In this document: piece by piece, positions 43,181 to 51,206 of the stretch
Numbering within the stretch: the stretch's first letter is position 1
Layout of the letters: each line of letters starts with the position of its first letter
From: Clostridiales bacterium Firm_14
GTDB taxonomy: Bacteria > Bacillota > Clostridia > Saccharofermentanales > Saccharofermentanaceae
NCBI GenBank assembly: GCA_001604135.1
Contig: LVAT01000012.1
Span: forward strand, 56,081-120,080
DNA length: 64,000 nt
Direction: 5' to 3'
Notes under the pieces: model-generated
What the model was told of the DNA's origin: nothing
The model's input: only the letters and a program-made list of their open reading frames with translations
Database searches by the model: none
Program-made: the position numbers and the translations under genes

Positions 43181-43606
43181 TTAGTTCAGAGGAATGTTTC
43201 GCGCATTCCTCAGCAGATCCAGCAGACCCTTTTCCTTGATTATCGCCAGGCCCTGTCCCTCATCACCTAAGACAAGGAGTCTGTCACCGGGATTGATGTC
43301 GAATATCTTCCTCGCCTTTGCGGGCAGGACGATCTGTCCCTTGTCGCCTACCTTTACGATCCCGAAAATGTGCTTGCCCTTGGGCGGGACTGCAAGCCCC
43401 AAATTCTCCTTCGGTTCGTAGTTAAGAAGATCATCAATAGATACGCCGAAAGCATTTGCGATGAGTTTGCACTTCTCGATGTCGGGCAGTGACTCTCCGG
43501 TCTCGTATTTCGAGAGGGTCTGCCTCGAGACGCCGATAATATCGGCCAGCTCTTCCTGAGACATATCGTGGATCTTGCGAAGTTCGACGAGGTTATCCTT
43601 GAACAT
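43181..43606 (-). CDS. XRE-AbrB/SpoVT fusion transcriptional regulator
   Basis: The 141-residue protein carries an N-terminal helix-turn-helix (about 5-58: MSQEELADIIGVSRQTLSKYE) fused to a C-terminal SpoVT/AbrB swapped-hairpin domain (about 80-125: GIVKVGDKGQIVLPAKARK). This two-DNA-binding-module arrangement occurs in clostridial regulators. It overlaps the end of the acyltransferase gene by 14 bases, so the two are co-transcribed. Targets unknown. Confidence 0.9.
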   Translation of the reverse strand: MFKDNLVELRKIHDMSQEELADIIGVSRQTLSKYETGESLPDIEKCKLIANAFGVSIDDLLNYEPKENLGLAVPPKGKHIFGIVKVGDKGQIVLPAKARKIFDINPGDRLLVLGDEGQGLAIIKEKGLLDLLRNARNIPLN

Positions 43607-44693
43607 TTTTCTTCTCCTTTTTCTTCTTCGAAATGCCCATAACTGCCCACCTGAAGAACGGAATCTTCGGTATGATGAAGTTCAGTAAATATGCCAGAGC
43701 AAAGCCCATGACTGCGCTTAAGAGATAGCATGCCCACGCCGGCAGATAGCCCGGCTTTGCAATAAAAAGTGCTGCTGCGGATATTCCGAGATAGTGGAAC
43801 AGGTAAAGACCCCAGCTTCTCTTATTCATCCAATTGGTGAAGTTGTTTTCCCAATCGAAGTATCTCGCAAAACCGCCTATCATAGCAATACTTCCGAAGT
43901 ATGCGCAAAGCAGGAATAACGGTGATCTGTATACCGGATTGTCCGCATAGTTCTGAATTCCTCTGAAGAAATATACATAAGTAAATGCGACAGCAAGACC
44001 GCCTCCGACGACTGCCAGGATCCAGAAATACTTCTTAAGCTTCTCAATGACTTCATCGTGTGAGAAGACGAAATATCCGAGCAGGAATGCCAGGAAATAG
44101 AGTCCGAACCTGTAGACGACAATAATAGGCGTATTAAGGATCTGTCCTGCAAGATATACCGGAATGCAAAGAAGAAGGATTACCCAGAAAGGAGTCTTTC
44201 TGCAAAGATTCCAGAAGCGGTCCTTATCGATCTTTTTAATAAGAACTATTGCAAGAGAGAACAGCCAGAGCATCTGGATATACCAAAGAACGCCTATGCC
44301 TGAAAGGCAATAGATTAAGTACTTTATCGGTGCCGGGACTTCAAGTGCGCCTGCATTGCTGAATGATGCATTTATGTATCCCTGAATGAAATAGAAAGCA
44401 AATAGACCTATCGTGCAAGGTACCAGAAGCTTTGTTGTCCTGCTCTTAATGAACTCTTTGCCCGTATGCTTTTCGAGAGAATACCTGGCGCTGATTCCCG
44501 ATACGATGAACAGGAGCGTCATGAACCACGGATACACAAGATACTGATATGCGTCGTAGTACTGAACATCGAGGTTTGTAATATTACCTAACGTACCAAC
44601 GATCCCCTCGCCGTTATACATGTATAAGACATGATAAATAACGACCAGAACGACGGTAACCCATCTTAAGTTGTCTAAGTATGACTTTCTCAT
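43593..44693 (-). CDS. Acyltransferase family 3 (OafA/OatA-like) membrane protein
   Basis: The 366-residue protein starts at ATG 44693 (MRKSYLDNLRWVTVVLVVIYHV). About ten transmembrane helices are seen. The family signature DNLRWxxxxLVxxYHV with the active-site His is at the N-terminus, followed by GISARYSL (the R in this motif is typical). Such proteins O-acetylate glycans or lipids in the envelope. The neighbouring AbrB-type regulator overlaps its 3' end. The soluble SGNH domain of OatA is absent. Confidence 0.85.
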   Translation of the reverse strand: MRKSYLDNLRWVTVVLVVIYHVLYMYNGEGIVGTLGNITNLDVQYYDAYQYLVYPWFMTLLFIVSGISARYSLEKHTGKEFIKSRTTKLLVPCTIGLFAFYFIQGYINASFSNAGALEVPAPIKYLIYCLSGIGVLWYIQMLWLFSLAIVLIKKIDKDRFWNLCRKTPFWVILLLCIPVYLAGQILNTPIIVVYRFGLYFLAFLLGYFVFSHDEVIEKLKKYFWILAVVGGGLAVAFTYVYFFRGIQNYADNPVYRSPLFLLCAYFGSIAMIGGFARYFDWENNFTNWMNKRSWGLYLFHYLGISAAALFIAKPGYLPAWACYLLSAVMGFALAYLLNFIIPKIPFFRWAVMGISKKKKEKKNVQG

Positions 44694-44811
44694 AAATCTA
44701 CCACCTTTGCCCTTATTTTTAACATTATTATACGGAGTGTGCAAAAAGAACACCACCAACCGGAATTAACAGCAGTCGGCGTTTTTTGTTAAAAACAGTT
44801 GCAAAAGTGGA

Positions 44812-44835
44812 ATCAGTTAAACCAAAGTGCCGAAT
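44812..44835 (+). repeat. 24-bp direct repeat, left copy (flanks hflKC)
   Basis: These 24 bases are identical to 46893-46916 in the same orientation. On the minus strand they encode SALWFN-stop, the last residues of the FMN enzyme at 46894-47790, but no such gene is present here. The bases to the left also resemble each other, including a GC(G/C)TTTTTT terminator tail. Confidence 0.85.
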
Positions 44836-44847
44836 TAGTCACTATGG
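44822..44847. promoter_or_regulatory. Degenerate copy of the 39712-39743 palindrome upstream of hflK
   Basis: CCAAAGTGcCg-AATTA-GTCACTaTGG matches the core of the perfect palindrome at 23 of 26 positions. The right half-site is intact and the left half-site is altered. It lies about 50 bases upstream of the -10 box of hflK. Confidence 0.5.
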
Positions 44848-44872
44848 CTCCCTGTATATGTAAACTGCCGAT

Positions 44873-44901
44873 ATTCCCCATCATGAGCTTTAGAGTATAA
44901 T
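44873..44901 (+). promoter_or_regulatory. Likely promoter of hflKC
   Basis: A perfect TATAAT at 44896-44901 lies 35 bases before the hflK ATG. The -35 region (TTCCCC, 17 bases upstream) is poor. Confidence 0.5.
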
Positions 44902-44935
44902 CTGTCCTGAAATAATTATGGAAAGGAAAACAAAT

Positions 44936-45934
44936 ATGGCAAACATTAAGACAATACCAAATGAAGCCACATTAAAGGCGGTTAACAGGATCAAGAACAT
45001 TATCCTGGCATCCGTCATCGCTTTATTCGTTATCATCTGTCTTTTCAGATGCTTTTATTCAGTTGACGAGCAGCACAATGCGATAGTCACCCAGTTCGGT
45101 TCCATCGTTAAGGTGGATACTGCGGGTTTCTATTTCAAGGCTCCCTGGCAGTCAGTAAGAAAGGTTGACATGACAACTCATGGCACGGGAATCGGCTATA
45201 CGGTCACTGCGAACGGCCAGAACATCACGGATACCGATAACGGCATCATGATCACTTCTGACTTCAACCTCTTAAACATCGACTTCTATCTTGAATACAG
45301 AGTCTCAGATCCTATTGCATATGTTTATGCATCACGCAGTCCGGAGATGACACTCTCAAACATCACGATGGCCAACATCAGAACAGTCGTATCCAACTAT
45401 ACGGTTGACGAGGCAATGACTACAGCCAAGGGGCAGATCCAGGCAGATGTAAAGGCAGCCATCTTAAGCGAGCTTGAGAAGACTGACATCGGACTTACCG
45501 TAGTCAACATCACCATCCAGGATTCAGAACCTCCTACGCCTGAGATCATCGCGGCATTCAAGTCCGTCGAGAATGCAAAGCAGGGCGCCGATACCGCCAT
45601 GAACAAGGCTCTTGAGTACAAGAACAACCAGCTTCCTAATTCACAGGCAGAGGCAGACTCCATCATTCAGGCCGCTGAGGCTGACAAGGCTGCAAGGATC
45701 GCTGAAGCTAACGGTCAGGTTGAAAGATTCAACAAGATCTACGAAGAATACAAGCAGTTCCCCTTCGTCACAAAGAGAAGATTATTCTACGAGAGGATCG
45801 AATCCGTACTCCCTAACTGCAAGGTCATCATCACGGACGGCAGCACTTCAACTGTTTACCCTCTCGACTCTTTTACCAAAGCAGATCCTGCTACTTCAGC
45901 ACCTGCTAACACTGATAACAACGGAGGTAATTGA
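44936..45934 (+). CDS. hflK: HflK-like SPFH/Band 7 membrane protein
   Basis: The 332-residue protein starts at ATG 44936 (MANIKTIPNEATLKAVN), with AAAGGA eight bases upstream; an ATG at 44918 would add six residues. It has one N-terminal transmembrane helix (about 23-45), an SPFH domain (about 50-220: DEQHNAIVTQFGSIV, FYLEYRVSDP) and a coiled coil (about 205-260) rich in Ala, Glu and Lys. HflK and HflC form a cage complex that restrains the FtsH protease in other bacteria. The proline/Asn-rich tail is short. It overlaps hflC by ATGA. Confidence 0.9.
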   Translation: MANIKTIPNEATLKAVNRIKNIILASVIALFVIICLFRCFYSVDEQHNAIVTQFGSIVKVDTAGFYFKAPWQSVRKVDMTTHGTGIGYTVTANGQNITDTDNGIMITSDFNLLNIDFYLEYRVSDPIAYVYASRSPEMTLSNITMANIRTVVSNYTVDEAMTTAKGQIQADVKAAILSELEKTDIGLTVVNITIQDSEPPTPEIIAAFKSVENAKQGADTAMNKALEYKNNQLPNSQAEADSIIQAAEADKAARIAEANGQVERFNKIYEEYKQFPFVTKRRLFYERIESVLPNCKVIITDGSTSTVYPLDSFTKADPATSAPANTDNNGGN

Positions 45935-46809
45935 TCATGAAAAAGAAAATATCCATATCAGTTCTGATACTTATTGCATTGATCGCCGGTGTTATCGTTG
46001 CCGGTTCGGCAGTATTCACTGTGAATCCCAATGAGGCAGCCATCGTAGTAAGGCTCGGTAAAGCAAAAGCTACAGTTACTGAAACTGGGCTTCATGCCCA
46101 TGCACCTTTTATCGAAGATACGGTATCGATCTACACAGGAAAGATGCTCTACGATATTCCGGCATCTGACGTCATCACTTCTGATAAGAAGTCCATGATC
46201 GCAGACAACTACGTTATCTGGAGAGTTACAGATCCGGTAAAGTACTATCAGACACTGGGCGGTCTTCAGAACAGAGCCGAGGAAAGGATCGGCGCTGCAG
46301 TATATAACGCAACCAAGAACACCATCTCCTCAATGACTCAGGATGAGATCATCGCTGCAAGAGGAAATACTCTTACAAATGCGATCACGACCACATCCAA
46401 TACTGACATTGACCAGTACGGCATCACGATCGAGATCGCTGAGATCAAAGCTCTCGACCTCCCTGATGACAACAAGGCTGCTGTTTACAGCAGAATGATC
46501 TCCGAGAGAGAGAACATCGCTGCAGGCTACACGGCCCAGGGTAACGCAGAAGCTCAGAAAGTAAAGAATGACACCGATAAGCAGGTTGCTATCAACGTCG
46601 CTGATGCCAAGGCAAAAGCAGCTGTCATCAGAGCACAGGGCGAAGCTGAGTACATGCGCATCCTTTCTGCTGCATATAACGATCCTGACAAGGCAGCATT
46701 CTACAACTACTTAAGAGGATTGGATTCAATGGAAGCTCTTGCAAGATCCAAGGCTGTCATCATCCTCGATAAGGATTCCGAATACGCGAAGATCCTTTAC
46801 GGACAGTAA
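45931..46809 (+). CDS. hflC: HflC-like SPFH/Band 7 membrane protein
   Basis: The 292-residue partner of HflK has an N-terminal transmembrane helix (about 5-26, SVLILIALIAGVIVAGSAVF), an SPFH domain (AIVVRLGKAKATVTETGLHAHAPF, MIADNYVIWRVTDPVKYYQT) and a coiled coil with NAEAQKVKNDTDKQ and AQGEAEYMRILSAAYNDPDKAAFYNYLRGL. The last block is the conserved HflC end. It is translated with hflK through an ATGA overlap and ends before a strong terminator. FtsH itself is not in the window. Confidence 0.93.
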   Translation: MIMKKKISISVLILIALIAGVIVAGSAVFTVNPNEAAIVVRLGKAKATVTETGLHAHAPFIEDTVSIYTGKMLYDIPASDVITSDKKSMIADNYVIWRVTDPVKYYQTLGGLQNRAEERIGAAVYNATKNTISSMTQDEIIAARGNTLTNAITTTSNTDIDQYGITIEIAEIKALDLPDDNKAAVYSRMISERENIAAGYTAQGNAEAQKVKNDTDKQVAINVADAKAKAAVIRAQGEAEYMRILSAAYNDPDKAAFYNYLRGLDSMEALARSKAVIILDKDSEYAKILYGQ

Positions 46810-46835
46810 GTGTTATTTCGGATAACAGCGAAAAC

Positions 46836-46869
46836 AAAGGCGATGTCAATTAAAGACATCGCCTTTTTT
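46836..46869 (+). terminator. Terminator of hflKC
   Basis: GGCGATGTC (46839-46847) pairs perfectly with GACATCGCC (46855-46863), followed by six Ts. It lies 27 bases after the hflC stop codon. Confidence 0.93.
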
Positions 46870-46892
46870 CTAATAACACTATCAAAAAAGTC

Positions 46893-46916
46893 ATCAGTTA
46901 AACCAAAGTGCCGAAT
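46893..46916 (+). repeat. 24-bp direct repeat, right copy
   Basis: Identical to 44812-44835. This copy covers the stop codon and last residues of the minus-strand FMN enzyme gene, so it is likely the original and the left copy the duplicate. Confidence 0.85.
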
Positions 46917-47790
46917 CGTCTATGTCTGAGACTTTGGCAAAGCCCGTGTTGCTCATTATATATCTTAATTCGCTCTGAACTTTGGAAAGATAAGACTCAA
47001 CTCCGGCTGCTCCGTCCTTCTCAAGATAAGGCAGCATCGATCTTCCGACGGCTGCCGCGTCCGCACCTAAAGCTATTGCCTTGTAAACGTCAGCACCGCT
47101 CTCAATGCCGCAGTCGACGATTATCTTAACGCCCTTGCCGTCAAGCGCTTCCCTGATCTCGGGCAGGACCATCATGGGCGGAACCGCATAAGGCATCCTG
47201 CCATGATGATGGCTTACTATAATCGCTTTCGCGCCGATATCGGCACAGACCAGTGCATCCCTGACACTCAGAACTCCCTTGACCACGAACGGCAGTTTGG
47301 TCGATTCTACGTATGAACGGAGCATGTCTGTTGTCTGCACGGCCATCTTCTCACCAACGCAGATATCAACGCCTGTCTCCCCGAAGATGTGATCTATGTC
47401 CATTCCGATTCCGAAAGCACCGACAGATTCCGCATACTGCATCTGATCCCTGACCTTGCCGTTGTCATCGTAAGGCTTTACGATGCGGATGGTTTTCGCG
47501 CCCGTAACAACGATCTTAGCGAACATGTCATTCTCCATCATGCCGCAGAAGTTCAGGATATTTGCATTCTTTGCAGCGATCGAATACTCCTCGAGTCCGG
47601 TCAGTTTCCTTCCGTTGTAATTCTTAAGGTGCGAGAAGGCCGGCATCATAACAGGGCTGGAAAATGTCTCTCCGAGAAATTCGGTCTCAGTCGAAGCCAC
47701 AACGGAATCAATGATCTTCTCTTCGATCAGGATCGAATCTATATACTTTTGTGTGATGATGTTTGCATCAGATTCCCTGTTATATTCCAT
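46894..47790 (-). CDS. FMN-dependent alpha-hydroxy-acid oxidase/dehydrogenase family protein
   Basis: The 298-residue TIM-barrel flavoprotein belongs to the lactate oxidase / glycolate oxidase family. FSSPVMMPAFSHL holds the FMN-binding start, FVVKGVLSVRDA contains the FMN lysine, SHHHGRMPYAVPP replaces the usual SNHGGRQLD, so the catalytic His-Gly-Arg core is kept but the neighbours differ, and IIVDCGIESGADVYKAIALGADAAAVGR is the C-terminal phosphate site. It is shorter than the usual 350-380 residues. It overlaps the sugar isomerase gene by 11 bases. Substrate unknown. Confidence 0.85.
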   Translation of the reverse strand: MEYNRESDANIITQKYIDSILIEEKIIDSVVASTETEFLGETFSSPVMMPAFSHLKNYNGRKLTGLEEYSIAAKNANILNFCGMMENDMFAKIVVTGAKTIRIVKPYDDNGKVRDQMQYAESVGAFGIGMDIDHIFGETGVDICVGEKMAVQTTDMLRSYVESTKLPFVVKGVLSVRDALVCADIGAKAIIVSHHHGRMPYAVPPMMVLPEIREALDGKGVKIIVDCGIESGADVYKAIALGADAAAVGRSMLPYLEKDGAAGVESYLSKVQSELRYIMSNTGFAKVSDIDDSALWFN

Positions 47791-48601
47791 TTAAGACCTC
47801 CTTCAGATAACCCGTATATTTGATGTATTCTTCGTCAGTATTAAGGTGCTCTAAGATTATCGGCATGTCAGGATCTATCGAGCTCATCTTCTGCGCATAA
47901 TACCGGAGCGGGAACTCGCCTTTGCCCGGCGCGCACTCTTCGAGCTGGAAAGTGTATTCTTCTTTAAGATGAACGTCCTTTATGTGGCAGCTCCTGATCT
48001 TATTTCCAAGTTTCCAGGTGACTTCATCGATAAACTCTTCAGGATTGAAATACCTGCCGGCGGAATTAGTCATGTTAATGATGTCCATATGAACTGCAAA
48101 ACGGTCCCTGTCCACCATCTCGATCAGCTTAAGATATTCGTCAGGTCCGGTCGGGATCATCCACGGCATGGGTTCCAATGTAAAATACGTATTCTTAACA
48201 TCGGCCGTATCAATGATCTCCTGCACCATGCGCACGGTCTCTTTCCACGCATTTTCAGAGAAATTCTCCTTATAATGGCCGTCCCATCTGGGGCCGAAAG
48301 CTCCTGCAACATTTACGGCACAGCGTGCACCAAGGAAGTCGGCAAGCCTTAGCTGGCCTATGCAGTAATCCATGTTCTTTCTGCGCTCGGCACTGTCAGC
48401 AGACAGCGCATTTCTCCAGATGCCTACTTCCGCGATCAGGAGATCGTTTGCTTTCGCAGCATCACGGTATGCGATTATCTTATCTTCTGGGTCATTGCAG
48501 TTAAGAGGAAAGTTAACGCATCTTAATCCTAACTTTACCTGGTTCTCAGCCCATTCTTCGGGCGAACTGTGCTTGAGCGGTGATGATGTGCCAAGTCTCA
48601 T
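47780..48601 (-). CDS. Sugar phosphate isomerase/epimerase (xylose-isomerase-like TIM barrel)
   Basis: The 273-residue protein has the AP endonuclease-2/xylose-isomerase-like barrel. Metal ligands are likely in FTLEPMPWMIPT (Glu), AVHMDIINM (His/Asp), SCHIKDVHLKEE (His) and PIILEHLN (Glu). It has no signal peptide. It is translationally coupled to the FMN oxidoreductase, which suggests a small catabolic pair acting on a sugar acid or related compound (inference). The family is very broad, so a substrate cannot be named. Confidence 0.82.
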   Translation of the reverse strand: MRLGTSSPLKHSSPEEWAENQVKLGLRCVNFPLNCNDPEDKIIAYRDAAKANDLLIAEVGIWRNALSADSAERRKNMDYCIGQLRLADFLGARCAVNVAGAFGPRWDGHYKENFSENAWKETVRMVQEIIDTADVKNTYFTLEPMPWMIPTGPDEYLKLIEMVDRDRFAVHMDIINMTNSAGRYFNPEEFIDEVTWKLGNKIRSCHIKDVHLKEEYTFQLEECAPGKGEFPLRYYAQKMSSIDPDMPIILEHLNTDEEYIKYTGYLKEVLNGI

Positions 48602-48692
48602 AAGGTATTCTCCTTTAAGCTTTATAAGCTCTTCAAGGGTTGCCGGATCAGTCGATAATTCAGTGTAACATCTAATCGGACATACCTAAATC

Positions 48693-48714
48693 AGAACAAT
48701 GGCTTAATTGTTCT
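48693..48714 (-). terminator. Weak hairpin after the lipoprotein gene
   Basis: AGAACAAT pairs with ATTGTTCT around a 6-base loop. Only GATTT follows on the minus strand, so it is at best a weak terminator. Confidence 0.35.
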
Positions 48715-48722
48715 GTTTCCGA

Positions 48723-51089
48723 TTACCTTCGTTCATCCAGGACCTTCTGCGCCCTGTCCTGCACGATCACGATTACCGAATCAAGATCCTTCTGGCCTTT
48801 GAAATAAGCAGGCATCTCTTCTGCAAGGATATTATCTATTGCAGGATCTACGGAACTAACTCTCGAACAGCTTTGGATTATCTTCTCAAGCTTTGCGATA
48901 TCGTTTTCTGAGAACCTCATTCTGTTATCAGGATTGCCGTTGGAACTATTGCTAATCATCCAATCACCTGAAGGTCCGTTAAAGCACTCTACAGCTATCA
49001 TTCCATAATCGCGAAAAGCAGATCTGTTCAACACAAAATGCTCACTAAGGGCAAGTTCTTCCTGGACCTCATCTGACAAAAGCATTCTGATAAACTCAAC
49101 GCAGGCATTTATATCAACGGCATCAGCTGATACAGCTGCCGAAGTATAAGCCTTAGCCATTGGTCCGCGCCCGTCAGAAGAGGGCCTGCCTAAGATCGTC
49201 GCGCTTCCGTTCTGCGCGGCTATTCCTCCGAAATAGTCCATCATCCCATAGAATGTGCTATAAACAGCAGTACTATAGTCAGCAGTATCTGCTGAATCTT
49301 CGGAAACTGCCTTGTCGTAAACGTTGTCATTGACATAACTTGCAAGCTCTCTGAATTCAGAACAAGAAAAGTCAGCTTTACCGTCCTTAATGAATTTGTC
49401 GTTCATGCCGTTAAAAAGATTCGTAAAATAAGCTGCTTGTCCTACCCTTATAACATCTTTTCCGTTCAAAGGCCCACTGACAAATTCTTTGTATTCGTCA
49501 AAAGTAAAACCTATGCCTGAACTTCCGGCATATTTCTCATTAGTTAATATGCCCTCTATGCTGAAACAAACAGGCATCTGATAAAGCTTGCCGTCGAATC
49601 TTGATGCATCAACAACATTCGTGAAATATTTATCTTCTGAAAGGTCACTAAAGTATTGTGAAAGATCAACTAAATACCGTTCGTTATTGAGCTGCCCGAT
49701 CTCGCTGGTGTTCAGGAATATATCCGGGCCCTCGCCATTGATAATATCCATGGCAAGTTTGTTGCTCATACCACTGCCCGCACTAAGTACAGAAGTATTA
49801 ACTGACGTATCGCCGCCATAGTTGTCGGCATCGTCATACTCATCCGTTGCAACAATATAATAGCCCTTGCTATTCTTGTTGTACTTTAATATCGCATCAT
49901 AAGTAGTCTCATTTATATAAGCTCCGGCATAAAGAGTTAAGATTGTTTTGCCGGCATGAGGATTTTTCGAGGCCTTCGTAAGCTGAACAATATGAAACTC
50001 TGAAGCTTGTTTGGAGCTGTTGGACTCTAACATATAGTTGGCATTCTTCTGCCCGCAAAGAAGGAACGAATCATCGTCTGATTCTTCCAGCGTAAGGAAT
50101 TCCAAAGTCTTTTTATTTAACCCGCACCAGTCGTAATCAACTGCATTCTCGATTTTCTTATTAGCCATATCGATTACTGATATGCCTTCAGGTGTGGTGA
50201 AATATGTCTTGCCTTCAGATCCAAAACGGCAGTCTCTTATCTCTCCGATCAGACCAAGATCTATCCACTCATAATCCTTAGCATCAAGGCTTTTTACTTC
50301 ATAAGATTTCAGATCCAGCTCATAAAATCTGTCTCCGGCATCTGTAATTGCAGGCAACAGAACCTTAGAATCGCTGAGCGGAAGTACTATCGGAATATTA
50401 TAAAAATCCAGCCCCTCGTCTTTGATCTCGATCTCTTCGGGATCTCCTTTAGAAGGATCAACAACTATTCTTCCATAACCGCGCTTGAGTTCATCTGTAC
50501 TAATACCTACACCTATTACATACTCTCCGAGTTCAAAAGACACTTTTGCAGATAACGGATTATTTTTATCGATTTCTCTGGTCTCAAGGACATTGCCAGA
50601 TTCGATATCAACATCTTCTTCGATACGGGTTACTTTATATGTCCGGGGATCAGAATAATTGCCTTTCAACGTAAGCTTGCCATCTCTGAAAGCAACGTCT
50701 TCCACATAAGACCACCCGTTAAGAGCGGGCATCATATCAACTGTTTTGACCTCATTTATTTCCCTGTTCAGGATCTTTATATAAGCAAAAGCATCTTCTT
50801 CGTTTCCGCCTTTGCTGTCTTCCGCACTATTCAAATATTCTCCGTCAACATAAATGATCAGGAGCTTTTCGTCACAACCGGCGAGCTTGACTGAATAATT
50901 GGATATAGGTTTGCCTGTATTGATCCCAAGATCGATCGTTACGGCTTTACTGTCATACCATGGATCATTATCTGAGATCTTCTTGATATTATGACGGTTT
51001 GTTCTTCCCTTGATGCCGCATGCAACAGAAGTTATTGTCATAGCAACAACCATCAGAAGCAGACCAATATTCGGCAGTAGTTTTTTCAT
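48723..51089 (-). CDS. Large lipoprotein: propeller-like region fused to solute-binding domain
   Basis: The 788-residue protein has a signal peptide with a lipobox ending TSVACG (Cys24), a substrate for Lgt. Residues about 40-390 are beta-rich and may form a propeller-like region. Residues about 395-770 resemble an extracellular solute-binding protein family 1 domain: ILTLYAGAYINETTYDAI, INGEGPDIFLNTSE and YLVDLSQYFSDL. No ABC permease genes lie beside it, so it is either an orphan sugar-binding receptor or a sensor. Its size is roughly double a normal solute-binding protein. Confidence 0.82.
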   Translation of the reverse strand: MKKLLPNIGLLLMVVAMTITSVACGIKGRTNRHNIKKISDNDPWYDSKAVTIDLGINTGKPISNYSVKLAGCDEKLLIIYVDGEYLNSAEDSKGGNEEDAFAYIKILNREINEVKTVDMMPALNGWSYVEDVAFRDGKLTLKGNYSDPRTYKVTRIEEDVDIESGNVLETREIDKNNPLSAKVSFELGEYVIGVGISTDELKRGYGRIVVDPSKGDPEEIEIKDEGLDFYNIPIVLPLSDSKVLLPAITDAGDRFYELDLKSYEVKSLDAKDYEWIDLGLIGEIRDCRFGSEGKTYFTTPEGISVIDMANKKIENAVDYDWCGLNKKTLEFLTLEESDDDSFLLCGQKNANYMLESNSSKQASEFHIVQLTKASKNPHAGKTILTLYAGAYINETTYDAILKYNKNSKGYYIVATDEYDDADNYGGDTSVNTSVLSAGSGMSNKLAMDIINGEGPDIFLNTSEIGQLNNERYLVDLSQYFSDLSEDKYFTNVVDASRFDGKLYQMPVCFSIEGILTNEKYAGSSGIGFTFDEYKEFVSGPLNGKDVIRVGQAAYFTNLFNGMNDKFIKDGKADFSCSEFRELASYVNDNVYDKAVSEDSADTADYSTAVYSTFYGMMDYFGGIAAQNGSATILGRPSSDGRGPMAKAYTSAAVSADAVDINACVEFIRMLLSDEVQEELALSEHFVLNRSAFRDYGMIAVECFNGPSGDWMISNSSNGNPDNRMRFSENDIAKLEKIIQSCSRVSSVDPAIDNILAEEMPAYFKGQKDLDSVIVIVQDRAQKVLDERR

Positions 51090-51206
51090 AAATTCCCCAT
51101 TTTTGTACCAATAACAATATAAGACTACATCGCAAAAGGCCTGACCGCTACTATTCTTACGGCAAAAATAGGGAAAATAGAAAGGAATTAATTAATCCGT
51201 GTTCCG

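Noticed and set aside
44812..46916. Complete mobile element around hflKC
   Set aside because: No integrase, transposase or terminal inverted repeats are found between the repeats, so only a past insertion or duplication can be proposed.
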